DNA of 64,000 nt. Source: Parasponia andersonii (Eukaryota > Streptophyta > Magnoliopsida > Rosales > Cannabaceae). A model generated the notes under the pieces. The model worked only from the letters and a program-made list of their open reading frames with translations. It searched no databases and was not told the DNA's origin. How positions within the stretch are numbered: the first letter of the stretch is position 1; every line of letters starts with the position of its first letter. The stretch spans positions 160,486-224,485 of the forward strand of contig JXTB01000082.1 of the NCBI GenBank assembly GCA_002914805.1, written 5' to 3'. The position numbers were made by a program, and so were the translations under genes. This document shows, one piece after another, positions 11,601-24,592 of the stretch.

Positions 11601-14600
11601 ACCCTTTCCACAATTCATTTCTATTTAGAACACGAGGTAAGTAAAGTACTCAACTGCAACACAAGAATTATGTGCTATATAAATATCTATTATGTTTCCA
11701 TGTTTTACATTTATTCTGGTTATGAATATGACAATTTGCATTTCGATTTCAGCATATATATATGGTTGGTAATTTTGGTGTGGTATTATTATGTACACCA
11801 TATAACCATGCATGTTTTATGAAAAATTTTAAGAAGGGTAATAAGATTTATGAAATGCCTTAGTATTATTGTGTAAAACTATTTTATCATAGAGAAGTTA
11901 AGATCAGGTAACTTTCAGAAGGTTTTGTGTCACTGTTATGGGGAAGCGTGATAAATATTTACAGTTTCAGAGTGGCAGTCCCAGGGGAGGGGTAACTGTG
12001 ATAGGATTAGTCACAAGGTTTGCCACAATATTCCTCCTCCAAGTTATATAATAGAATAAACTACAGTCTCGGGCCGCCTTATCTCTTGAGCTCGATGGGG
12101 ATGATGGAATAAGGTTAGTAACGAGCCCCACTGTGGTAAGAGCCGGTGGGAGGAGAACCCATGGGATATCTTTAATTCAGGAAGCCCTGTAGGCACAGTG
12201 CTGAACCGGACAGTGGGCACAAGACTGGGAAGAGTCGAAAGGAAATTATTTATACCGAAACATTTAAGCAAGCATGATCATACATTTAATTAATGTCATT
12301 GAGCAACATGTCATCCATTACTTTACGTACTGAGTTGTAGCTCATTGTAGTCTTGTGTTGCAGGTAATGATTAAGATGACCGCATGAGCTTGTGAGTTGA
12401 AGTAGAGGCCCAACCTTGATGTTGTACATATGGATATTTTGACCACTTGTTGGGGGGGGGGGCTAGTTTGTGTATTTGGTGATGTTTTGCAGTTTCTCAA
12501 TGAAGTTATTTTTAATTCATTTTTTTTAAGTACCTATTTACTATGTTTCATGGTGTAATATATGTATATACTGATCATGTATGTAAGTAACGTCACCTAT
12601 CCATAGAGTTTTAAAGAAAATAAAAAGTTCGAATTGGCCCGTATTTTGGAAAATTAATTATAGGATTATCTTCCAAAAGTAATGTCTTGTAAATAGAAAG
12701 TTAATAAATTTCCACTAGTAGTAGGAGGATTCAGAGGGTGTTACATCTTGTATCTACTATTGTTCTTGTGATGCAATTAAAATAAATCTTCACTTACCTT
12801 GTGTGCGGTAGAAAAGATAGTGGAAAGGGTCAATAACCTCTGTCGCAAGGTGTGTGGAATACCTGATATCAATTTTATTACTAAAATTATCACTACAATG
12901 TAAAATATTAAATGAAAACAAGTACAAGACCAAATCACAAATTTTACAAAAAAAGGAACCCTAATCACAAAATGAACCAAAATATCACCTACTTTCATAA
13001 AAACTAGTCCATTTGCTTCTAAATGATACCATTTGGTTCTAAAAATATTTAGACAGCACCTCCCCTATTTTTAGGACATCCCCACATGATTAAAATCTTG
13101 GTTTAAGAACTTTAATAACAATCAACAAACCAATTCCCACATATACAATTCAAAGAGGATCATTTAGAGGAACCTAGGTACATTTGAATTCCTTTCATTT
13201 AGACAAAGTTTAAAACTACTTTTATTCTTATGTGTCATCATCATCAGCCACTAAATGAGTGTAATAAATATTCGGATCTATAAAATATATACTTCAACTT
13301 TAGAAATCAGATGTCAAATATAAAAGCTTAATCTACCACACATGACAACACTTAAATCTTTAACTAGCACACTTTAAGGCTTGAAGTAAAACTTTAATCC
13401 TCCAATTAAAGTTTGTGTTTCCAGCCATATATAAGGTTTCCTTAGGCCTTAATTCATCAAATAAAAAATTTAATTCAAGAGCTAAAGCAATAGAAATAAA
13501 TTACCAATTCTAAATTCCACAAAAAGCTCACCTTGACTACTTTGAACTTTTGTTAAAGCTCTTACCTTATATTTCGACAAAACTGATTTCCACGGCTTTG
13601 AAATTGATCTTAGGACTCAAGAGGACCTAGAGTAAACATTACTTAAGTAGTATCAAGTGAAAAATTGAAATAACAAAACAAAACCTAAGTAGAAGAACTA
13701 GTAGAATTACCTTGACTACTTTGGACCTATCTTGCTTTCTTGAGCTCCAAATTGAGTTCTACCATTTGGAAACTCTTAGATTTGGATAAGGGGAGTTAAG
13801 AGAGGTATAAAAAGTGGCTGGAGTGGTACAAGTCGTGGTTGGAGAGGAAGAGGAAAGAAATGACAAGATTTGGTAAAAAATCAATACTTAATGGCTAAGA
13901 AATGGCATAACTTAAGTTCTAATGAGTATTTTAAGTATTTGTTCATTACTTTCCATCTGTCCAAATCTAAAATATCCTTAGCATACTAACCACATTACTG
14001 GTCAATCCTATACACCCAAGTATAGACCAAAATGATAAAACCTAACTTAGAAAGTGAAATCTAGTCATACTTTGACTTATGATCTTATACGGCCAATCTT
14101 ATTGTAATTTGGTGGAACCTAGTCCCATAACCAATCATTAAACATAAAAGAAAGGCAATTACACTCTAATTGATAATGAAAGTATAATTGCCCAATTAAT
14201 AGAATGCACAGAGATGATATTATGTGATTAAGCTAAATCTATACTTCAGTAAAATAATTGCTATCTCATGCTTATCTGGAACGAAAATTTTTGAAAATAC
14301 TAGAAATGAGTCCTAAACATTAAATTAAAACTATTTGATAGGCTATATGAACAGTGAATTTGGTTCCAAAAAACGTGAAAGATGCATTTTATTGAAAAAC
14401 TACTATTTGAACAAGTTATCAATAGACATGGTTTTTAATGCATTTGCCTACAGTGTTATTATTCATGAATGTATTCTTTGTTCTTTTTACACACCAAGCT
14501 CTCTCTCTGAGGGTACTGAGCCTTTACACTACATGGGAACACTTCGACAACCATTAGCATAATAATACATATTAAAAGCACTTAACGATCAAAATGATCC

Positions 14601-14701
14601 ATTTATCATAAAATTGATACTAGTTTCATGATATGTCTATTACATAATATGAACATCTTTATTATTGGCTTATTATGTATCTAAGAAACTTGGGCATCAC
14701 A
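8657..14701 (-). mobile_element. Solo family A LTR (A2), split by solo LTR B1
   Basis: The plus-strand start TATTACACCCCCCTAGC and end GGGCATCACA match the ends of A1 and A3. After removing B1 and one copy of its duplication the LTR is about 2.9 kb, the same as A3. No primer site or coding region lies next to either end. The flanking five bases (CTAAC before, TATGG after) do not match, and the flanks belong to different repeats (Athila-like left, family C right), so this is not a simple insertion product. Confidence 0.82.
9591..12745 (+). mobile_element. Solo family B LTR (B1) with 5-bp TSD
   Basis: It starts TGTGACATCC and ends GGTGTTACA, and is flanked by TCTTG at 9586-9590 and 12746-12750. 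It lies in the opposite orientation to its host LTR A2. It shares its first two thirds with family A LTRs but has a different 3' part (about 11880-12740). A run of about eleven G residues occurs near 12452-12462 that is absent from B2. Short open frames inside, on both strands, have no family resemblance. Confidence 0.92.
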
Positions 14702-17287
14702 TATGGACCATTTAAGTTCCAAGCTTTTTTTTGACAATTTAAGTCTTTTTAACAGAACCCCTTGTTTTTTGTATTTATTTAAATCAAAATACTTTCTCAT
14801 TTAGATCTTTTGAAAAATATTTGCTTAAATTGTATTCAATTTAAATACATTTTCAAGTTCAATTTAATAAAACCATACATTGCGAAATAAAATGCCAAGT
14901 TATAAGTATGTTTTCAAACAACATCAGACTTACATAATTAAAATCATTTGTCTCATAATAAGAACATATGTGGAAGTAATTTTAATGGCGGTATCTCATA
15001 TTCATTCCCATGTCGATTCTAGCTAACCTGTCAATCAAATCAGAGATTTCTTTCTTTTGGTACCTATAGTATGGATACTCAAAAAACGTGAGCTTTTGCT
15101 CGACAAGTATAATGTAATTCACACAAAACATCTTATTTATAAACAAACAATCTGTTATGAAAGTCCATTTATGCTGTTTCATGAAATCATTACTTTATGC
15201 TATATTATACGATATTGTATCATAAATTTATCTCATTCTTTATCACGAAATCTTTATCTTTCTTATGGGCCCTGGTGTACGTACCGAGTAAACACTACCG
15301 AATGGGGAACTAGGGGAGCGACCCAACTTAAAACACCCATGGTCATAATCTAAACATGTTTTTCCTTCAGGAATCCTTGCATATGGGAGATCAGTCTTTC
15401 TCTCAGATATCCTCACTTAGTGGAGGTTGGTATAACACCTTTAAATTCTTTATCTTATTTAGCTTTTTCTTAATATGAGTGGGTATGCTTCAATAATAAA
15501 CCCAAACTTATATTCCAGTATCATAGCATTTTCTTTGTTAAAGTATGCTGAAGTATTTTTACATGATAACATTGTAAAGTAAGCATAAATCATTTTTATA
15601 GCATAGGAAATATATCTTTATAAGCATACATTATACATAAGCCATACAATAATAAAATAATGGCAAGTTAACACATGAAATGATTTCAAACATATCGTAT
15701 TGCAAACATGAAATATTTTCAAGCCATCCATACCATATGTGAAATTGTACTTACCTCGTAATATGATTTTCCTAGTTCCACTCATTAATTAAGTACGTCT
15801 AGACACTCTATTTGTTGGAGTAATTTAAAGTGGACTTATACTTTTATTTTAACTTCTAATTACTTAGTGAGCTTAAAACAACTAAGACTCAGTCTTGATC
15901 AAACATAAAACTTCACATTTGAGAAACAATGTCATGTTATATTCATTGACTAATTTATACTTTCAAATTAGATAGATGAGATTTAATTCTTTTTAATCTT
16001 TATCATGGTCATCTTTTTAATCTATCAATAATTTGGTTGTTAATTTGATTAATATCATCATAAATCAGTTAAGTTTCCTTAGGTATATTTGTTTTCATCA
16101 AATACCTTGAAGTTTTCTTGATTAATTTCTTTATTCGTAATTATGGGTCATAATATGATAAGTGAGACAAATACACTAATGGCTACATAGACTTAAAATC
16201 TAAAATCATATTTAGACTAAATAGTATTAGGCATTGATCGTGCTTTTTAGGACCATCACTAAACCTAGGCTAAATATAATTAGAGGCATACATTATTTAT
16301 TTCCTATAATTGATTTTATGCCTTAAATTTAAGTAAATCTTTTCTTATCCCAATTAGAGATCTAAAATAAAGCTTTCTATTTATTCCTATACCAAATTTC
16401 TAATCTAAAATTTCAAGTTTTATAATTTATATCTTTGCTCATAATCTTAAGATTTCTAATATTAATGTCCTCTAATGGTAAATATTGAGTTATAGCTTAT
16501 CTTTTTGTTAAAGATGCTTCCTTTAATTACTTTTACATTTAAATATAGTCTTACGACTGCCTAAAATAACTTTCTCACATATTCGACCTGTGTTTTATTA
16601 AAATTACACTTTTAACTCAAATACTCAAAGTTTTAGCATTTTAGTCCTTTCAACTTTTGAGCAAACATCTTTAATGTTTGGAAATCATTTTTAATGGGTA
16701 AAAATCTATTCTTAAGGATATAAGTCTAAATCATTAAGCTTGGTTCATTTTCATATATTTTTTATTTTATGGACTTACAGTTAAAAATCTTCAACGTTTG
16801 TGTTTACTCTTCTTGATTTTACTATTATTATTATTATTTAGCCTTTATTATTATGAAGTATTCATATTTCATGGCTAAGAATTTGACAAAATAAGTCTAA
16901 ATATAATATAAATTATATAGCATCTAAAGTAGATCAAATATGTTATTACCCATTTATTCTTTTATAGAATCTGTTAAAACATATAACAATCAAGGTGAGG
17001 GAATATTTAACTCCAAGTTGGAATCTTCATTCTCATATCTCCACCATAAGTGCTCTTTTCTCTTGATTATAATTCTTAATTTCTAGAGTTGATGGGTAAA
17101 ATAATATAGCTCTTATGGATTTGGAAGAATGTGAGGTAGAAAGAGTTTTTTTTTTTTCAGAAAGGATAATTGGAAAAATGATGATAGTTTTAACTAAGTA
17201 ATTGGAGGGTTAAGCATGGATTTGTAATTGCCAAATGAAGGATCTATTTATGGGCCATCCAAAGGAGGTGTCCAATAATACACATTT

Positions 17288-20200
17288 TGTGACATCCAGC
17301 TCCTCACATAATTAAGAGAGCCAACAATAAACATGTTCTGATTGCATATTAGGCATCTAGAAGTCATTAATACTAGTTTCATAAAAATATGCTCATTCCT
17401 TATTTTATGTGCTTTTACATACATGTTATCACACTAATGATTGTCGAAGTGTCCCGATGCAGTGTAAAGGTTCAATACCCATAGAGAGAAAGCTCGGTGT
17501 GCTAAAAGAACAAAGAATATAATTATGAAATTGATACTATGTGCACATATATTAAGATCGTACTTGTTGATAACTTGGTCAAATAGTAGTTTTTCGGTAA
17601 AATGCAATTTTCACGTACTTCGGAGCCAAATTCACTGTATGTTTAATACGCCAAATAGGCTTAATTCAATGTCTAGGACTTATTTATAGCATTTTATTTT
17701 TCGGCTCCAGGTAAGCACGAGGTGGCATTCAGGACACTAATTCGTATTTAGTTGCACTAAGCTTGCTGAGACTAAGCTTAATCGCGTAATGTCGTTTTTG
17801 TGCATTCTAATAATTGAGTGCTAATACTATGTTTGCATTGTTAATTGGAGTCTAATTGAATTTCTTTTTATCTTTAATGAATGGTTAAGGGGCTAGGTTC
17901 CACCAAATTACAATAAGAATGGCCATATAGGATCATAAGTCAGAGTATGACTATTTTCACTTTCTAAGGTAGGATTCACCAACTTTGGCTACACTTGGGT
18001 GTATAGGAGTGACCAGCAACTTGGTAACTATGCTAAGGATGTTCTAGAGCTGGACATATGGAAAGTGATGTGCAAAATGCCCAAAATACCCCTTAGAATT
18101 TAAGTTATACCTTTTCTTAGCCATTAAGTGTTGATTTTAGGTCAAATCTGGTCATTTGCTTTCCCTTTCTCTCCAGCCAAGACCTAAAACTCTCCAATTC
18201 TTTTTCTGACTTCTCTCAACTTCTCTCATATATTTCCAAGAGTTTCCAAGTGGTAGAACTCAAATTGGAGCCTTAGAAAGCAAGATACAACAAAACTAGT
18301 CAAGGTAATTCTATTAAGTTCTTCTTTCTAGGTCTTGTCCTTTAATTTCAATTCTCTACTTGTTTCCACTTAAACATAGGTTTCTTCAGGTCTTCTTAAG
18401 TCCAAAAATCTATTTTCTAAGCCTTGGAAATCATTTGGTGGAGATAGAAGGCAAGAACACTAGTGAAGGCTCAAACTAGTTAAGGTGAGGTTTGGGTTGG
18501 ATTTTGAATTTGTAGTGAATATCCTTTATTTCAGTTGTTAAACCTAAGCTACTATTTGATGAATAATGGTCCTAGGAACCCTTATATATTTCTGGAAATA
18601 TAAAATTTAAGTGGAGGATTAAAGTTAAACCTAAAGCCCCAAAGTTTGCTATTTTTGGAGTTAAGTGTTTTATCTGTAATAGATTAAGTTTTCTATGTTT
18701 GTAATCTGATTTCTTAAATTTAGATTATATATCTTATTGATCCTATTGTCTATTACACTCATTTGGTGACTGCTTGTGATGACACACAAGTGTAAAAGTG
18801 GTTTTAAACTTGTTGAAGCCGAGAAAGAGTTCAAGTGCACTTAGATTGTTCTAAGTCATCCTCTTGATGTGTATATGTAGGAATTTAGATTTTTAATTGC
18901 TATTACAGGTTTAAAACCATGATTTTAATCATGTGGAGACATCCTAAAAATAGGGGAGGTGCTGTCCAAATATTTTTAAAATGAAATGGCACCATTTAGG
19001 AGCAAATGGACTAGTTTTACAAAATTATGTGCCATTTTGGATCATTTTTGTGCTAATGAACTAGCATTCTTAATTTAATACCTTTGAATAGTTTTTCAAT
19101 GCTACTTATTGACTGCCAAGTATCTTAAGTGATTTATATACTTCCGAATCATTTTAAGATCAAGTTTCCTAATTTCGTGAAAATTCTGATTTCGATGTTG
19201 TTCGAGTATCTTGATGCATTCTTTGGCAAAATGTGCATTTGAATAACAATAAACTATGACAGGTGAATAGCACACCAATCTCTAGAGGATATTGACCCTT
19301 TCCACAATTTATTTCTATTCAGGACACGAGATAAGTAAAGTACTCAACTGCAACACAAGAATTATGTGATATATAAGTATTTATTATATTTTCATGTTTT
19401 GCATTTATTCTAGTTATGAGTATGACCATTGGCATTTCGATTTCAGAATATATATATGCTTGGTAATTTTGGTGTGGTATTATTATGTACACCATATAAC
19501 CATGCATGTTTTATGAAAAAGTTTAAGAAGGGTAATATGATTTATGAAATGCCTTAGTATTATTGTGTAAAACTATTTTATCATAGAGAAGTTAAGACCA
19601 GGTAACTTTCAGAAGGTTTTGTGTCACTATCACGGAAAAGCAGGATAAATATTTACAGTTTCAGAATGGCAGCCCCAGGAAAGGGGCAAGTGTGACAAGA
19701 TTAGTCAAAAGGTTTGCCACAATATTCCTCCTCCAAGTTATATAATAGACTAAACTACAGTCTCGGGCCGCCTTATCTCTTGAGCTCGACGGGGTAACGA
19801 TGGAATAAGGTTAGTAACGAGCCCCACTGTGGTAAGAGCCGGTGGGAGGAGAACCCATAGGATATCATTAATTCAGGAAGTCCTGCAAGCACAGTGCTGA
19901 ATCAGACAGTGGGCACAAGACAGGGAAGAGTTTAGAGGAAATTATTTATACCGAAACAATTAAGCAAGCACGATCATATATTTAATTCATGTCATTGAGC
20001 AACATGTCATCCATTACTTTACTTACTGAGCTGTAGCTCATTATAGTCTTGTGTTGCAGGTAATGATTGAGATGACAACATGATCTTGTGAATTGAAGTA
20101 GAGGCCCAACCTTGGTGTTGTATATATGGATATTTTGACCACTTGTGAGGGGCCTAGTATGTGTCTTTTGGGATGTTTTGCAGTCTCTCAATGAAGTTAT

Positions 20201-20435
20201 TTTTAGTTCATTTTTTTTTGTACCTATTTACTTCATTTCGTTTTATAATATATGTATATACTGATCATGTATGTAAGTAAAGTCAGCTATTCATAGAGTT
20301 TTAAAGAAAATAAAAAGCTCGAATTGGCACGTATTTTGGAAAAACAATTACAGGATTATCTTCTAAAAGTAATGCCTTATAAGTAGAAAGTTAATAAATT
20401 TCCACTAGTAATAGGAGGACAAAGACGGCGTTATA
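17288..20435 (+). mobile_element. Solo family B LTR (B2) with 5-bp TSD
   Basis: It starts TGTGACATCC and ends GGCGTTATA (expected TTACA), flanked by CATTT at 17283-17287 and 20436-20440. It is collinear with B1 over its full length (3148 versus 3155 bp). It interrupts the C2 LTR. Inner open frames are shadows. Confidence 0.92.
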
Positions 20436-21211
20436 CATTTTAACATTCCATATAATATTCTTTGCACCATTATTACTAATTTTATAAATATATCTTTTTT
20501 TACTACTCCATTACCTTATCTTTTACTTAATTTTTCACTCATCCACTACTTTTATCTCTAATCTTTCTTCTTTTTAAATTATTTATAATCTAATACCACT
20601 ATCTCCCAAAGAAAGTCTGTACTATATTAATCTTTTTCATACCTTTTGAATTATTTTGGAGACAAAAGCTACTAAATAGTTTTGTCTATGTCTTCCACTT
20701 TGAATTATGGCCACTAATTTCCACAGAATATTTCTATTATCATTTTCTTTTTTCTACCGTTTGAATTATTTTATAGATAAAAGGTATCAATTAGTTCTAT
20801 TTATATTTTCTATTTTTAGAATTAATAACTAACTTTATCCCTTACCTTTTCTATTCTACTAATTTATAGTTATTACCTTCGTAAGATAAAACTTCACTAG
20901 TCTTTAGCTTTTTCTACAACTTATTTTCCACTCTTAGATTGATTTGTCTACTTAATTCTTTGCATACTTAAATCGTAGCGATTCAAATTACGACATGGTA
21001 CTATTTTGGTGCAACCATTAACTTTAGGTTATAAAATATAACAATTTTTAATGTGACATAAACATGTCACATTCTTAACTAGGTTATATTGATGTACATT
21101 ATGTAATTTTTGCAGAATTAATTTATTATTAAGGGATACTAACTTAGAATTTCTAAGTTAAAACAAAGAATATCTATAGTTTTCTCATGTAATAAAATTT
21201 AATATTAAAAT

Positions 21212-23105
21212 TGTCACGACCCAAAACCCGGGCTAGTGGCAGAAGGGGAATTTCACAAAGGAGGAAAATTCCTTAATTTATTTGAAAAGAGTCAAAAGTT
21301 CTAGTTTTTATAAAAACAGTCCATTTAAATAAAATATTCAGAATTCCAACCCGTGAACCACTCCCACAGTTCGTATACACCACCAAACATAAATTGAACA
21401 ATTACTTGAAAACATAAAATTAATTAAAAAAAAAACCAAACCCCACATCATCATCATTCACAACAGATGTCCAATACTAGAATGGCATGTATAAGTTTGC
21501 AGACAAAAATGAAAGTAGTAATCTTGGTTCAATGCTAACACAAAAATCCAAATAGTCCAAAGACTATGACAACAAACTCCTAGCATTACCAAGAGGCAAA
21601 CTGCACTCAGGATGACCTTTTACTCCTCTTGATCACCAAGATCGCACTGGACACCACCTAAGGAGGAAGGTAGGGGGGTGAGTATACAATGCCTAGTAGG
21701 AAAATAGTTACCTCTGGGAAAAACAATTCAGTGATGGGAATCTCCCGCATGGGTAGTTCAAATCCAAAACATACATACACGTATATATATAATCCAAACC
21801 GGGAGCCAATATATATATAACAGTGTAATAAAAACCATCACTCCATATGCACATGACACAAATCAGCCTATACCCATGAGCTCACATCCTCTCATCTGTG
21901 GAAACCCAGGATGATGGAACTAAGTGTACCTAACAGCCTGCCTGATACCTAAGCCCATACCCGGAGGGGACACCCATGTGTCGCCTACCAAACCTGGAGG
22001 GGCAACCGAATTGCCTACACCTGCCAAATAGGGAGGTAATCAGAAGTAACAAGACCTTGCGCAAGTTTACGGACTTTCACCGATGGTGGGGCACGCAGTG
22101 CCACATTGTAAAACCCATGATGGTGGTTATACATTGTATATATCGTATAACCAGATTCCATCACATATATTTCAAATCATTAAAAACACGCTTGTTCTTA
22201 TATGTTGCAGAAAATAAGTTTTAACTCAAAAATGGTATAAAACGAAGGTAACTAAACTCCTACCTCAACAGAATACCGACACCACACTATTAGGTCCTGA
22301 AAGTGTCGTTAACGATCGCCCGGAGGGTCGGGATCAAATTCCAAGCCCTCGATCGTCCTCGTGCGAAAAATCAACTTTCTCACCGGAGCTTCAATTACAC
22401 AAACGGACCTCTTCACTGAATTCCTAGCACCCTAAAAAGCTTGGTTAGACATATAACTTGTCCAATTCGGGTCTGGGTCCACACCAGACCGGTGGTACGC
22501 AAAACGAGACAAAATCTCGACTGTCCGATCTCGATTTTTATACCGATCACAAAACTACACAATATATATATATCAAACTTCTCCATTTTTAGAGTACATT
22601 CCAAAAATGCAGTCAAAAACACAATCCAACGGCCGGATCGAGAACAACAACCAAAAACTCGAAATGACCAAAAATGACAACTTTCAATCCGGGCAAAGTG
22701 GAGTTGAGATGTATATACCTTGATGATCTTTGTGATGATACGAATCCAACGGGACCAGTTTGAGGCTGAAAGGTGGCCGAAATCGTCGCCGGTGGCCGAA
22801 TTTCCGAAATGGGTCCAATCGGCTTTGATGGCTTTTTCCGGCGACACAGGCGGCGGCAGCAAGCGGCGATAGGCGGCGGAGCTTCGTCGCGGCGAGGCGA
22901 GGCGACGCCGGTCGGTGGGTGGCCCGGACGGTGGCGTGGCTCCCTTTGGCCGAGAGAGAGAGAGACGAGGGAGAGAAAGAGAGAGAGAGAGTGATCTGTG
23001 GGGGGGGAACGTGAGGGAGGAGAGAGAGAAGGTATGTATATATAATTTTTTTTTTTAAATCTGATCAAAAGACCATTTTGCCCTTTAAAAAAATGGGTTT
23101 TTACA
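21212..23105 (-). repeat. 3' LTR of element D
   Basis: 1894 bp, plus-strand ends TGTCACGACC and TTTTTACA. It matches the 5' LTR at 28208-30281 but lacks about 180 bp corresponding to 29113-29308; the solo LTR at 53444-55040 keeps that segment, so this copy suffered a deletion. A GA-rich tract lies near 22960-23030. The overlapping open frames at 22413-23068 recur in the other LTR only in part and show no protein family, so I treat them as chance. Confidence 0.93.
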
Positions 23106-23118
23106 TTCTCCCCTCCTT
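23106..23118 (-). promoter_or_regulatory. Polypurine tract of element D
   Basis: On the minus strand this reads AAGGAGGGGAGAA directly before the 3' LTR start TGTAAAAACCC. It is the expected plus-strand DNA primer site of an LTR element. Confidence 0.88.
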
Positions 23119-23162
23119 ATAAGAATTTCGTCCCGAAATTCAAAATACAAGTCAAGGTTACA

Positions 23163-24470
23163 TCACAATACAACTTCTAACTGAAAGTTAAACAAATGAG
23201 GGTACTTCTCGTACATCTCCATCTCGAGTTCCCAAGTAGCCTCGTCCTCTTTGTGATGTTCCCAAAGTACCTTGACAAGTGGTATCTCTCTGTTGCAAAG
23301 CACTTTCAACTCTCTAGCCAATAAACGAACGGGCTGCTCTTCATAGGACACATCCTCTTGGATCGGTACATTCACATACTGAACAACATGAGATGGGTCC
23401 AGCGTGTACTTCTTCAATATCGACACGTGAAACACATTATGCATGTGACCCAACTGTACAGGTAGATTCAAGCAATAAGCCACTGGTCCAATTCTCTCGG
23501 TGATCTCAAAGGGACTATTATACCTCGGAGCAAGCTTACCCTTAACTCCAAATCTTGTAACACATCGCCTTGGAGTCACTTTCAAGAATACGGAATCACC
23601 AATATCGAACTCTACCTCATGCCTCTTCGGGTCAGCATAACTCTTCTGGCGACTCTGAATCTCTTTGAGTCTCTTTTGGATATCCTTGATCTTCTCAGTA
23701 GTCTCTTCAATCAATTCAGGTCCAAGAGTAACATGCTCTTCTGGTTCTGTCCAACACAAAGGCGATCTACACAGCCTCCCATATAACACTTCATATGGAG
23801 CCATACCCATACTGGTCTGGTAACTGTTATTATAAGCAAATTCCACCAAAGGAAGATGATCATCCCAGTTCCCACCAAAATCCAGTATGCAACAACGTAG
23901 CATGTCCTCAAGAATCCGAATAGTCCTTTCAGACTGACCGTCTGTCTCAGGATGGTGAGCTGTACTGATATCCAACTACGTACCAAACGCTTTCTGCAAG
24001 GCTCTCCAAAACTTGAAGTGAACCTTGGATCTCTGTCAGATACTATACTTGAAGGCACACCATGCAAGCGTATGATGTTCTCCGTGTACAGTCTACTGAG
24101 CTTAGTAAGAGAGTAGTCAATCCAGATCGGTATAAAGTGAGCACTCTTCGTTAACCGATCGACTATCACCCAAACTGCGTCGTTCTTCCTCAAGGTCTTC
24201 GGCAAACTAGTCACGAAGTCCATCGTGATCTTGTCCCATTTCCACTCTAGAATTGGCAATGGCTGAAGTAATCTAGCTGGCCTCTGGTGTTCAGTCTTGA
24301 CTTGTTGACAAGTCAAACACTTAGCCACAAAAGTAGCTATATCCTTCTTCATTCCTTTCCACCAATACTGTCGTTTCAAGTCTCGGTACATCTTGGTACT
24401 ACCTTGATGTACTACAAACTTTGATTTGTGAGCCTCTGTTAGAATGGTTTCTCAAAGATTAGGGTCATTA
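23163..24470 (-). pseudogene. Integrase with chromodomain-like C-terminus, element D
   Basis: The N-terminal HHCC zinc region spans about 24470-24290 (AHKSKFVVH then CLTCQ). The catalytic core follows with all three acidic residues visible: D in TMDFVTSLPK, D in SDRDPRF and E in TDGQSERT. The C-terminal part has the GPF/Y-type region ([13 protein letters not shown]) and a chromodomain-like tail ([27 protein letters not shown]) at 23163-23330, typical of chromoviruses that target heterochromatin. The frame shifts once near 24015, between the second D and the E, and there is a stop near 23975 plus a TGA near 24455. The enzyme would insert element DNA; here it is broken but well preserved. Confidence 0.92.
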
Positions 24471-24592
24471 GCTATAGCCAACTTCCCATTGAAAAGCAAA
24501 AACCCTTCCCGGTTAGTGTTCCAACCATCTAACTGTTCACCATTTTGAAGTCGGTTCCAGATTGTCCTCAACTCCCTGTCTTGCCACTGACT

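Noticed and set aside
11598..11822. Overlapping plus and minus open frames of 62-74 codons in B1 (a similar minus frame occurs in B2 at 19319-19507)
   Set aside because: They recur only because the LTR recurs; the translations are Tyr/Ile-rich AT-type sequence and the plus-strand frame is not conserved in B2.
22413..23068. Two overlapping open frames of about 150 codons in the left D LTR, with Arg/Pro/Ser-rich translation
   Set aside because: They lie within a non-coding LTR, over GA-rich and GC-rich tracts, and the matching frames in the right LTR differ in length and sequence. No domain is recognisable.
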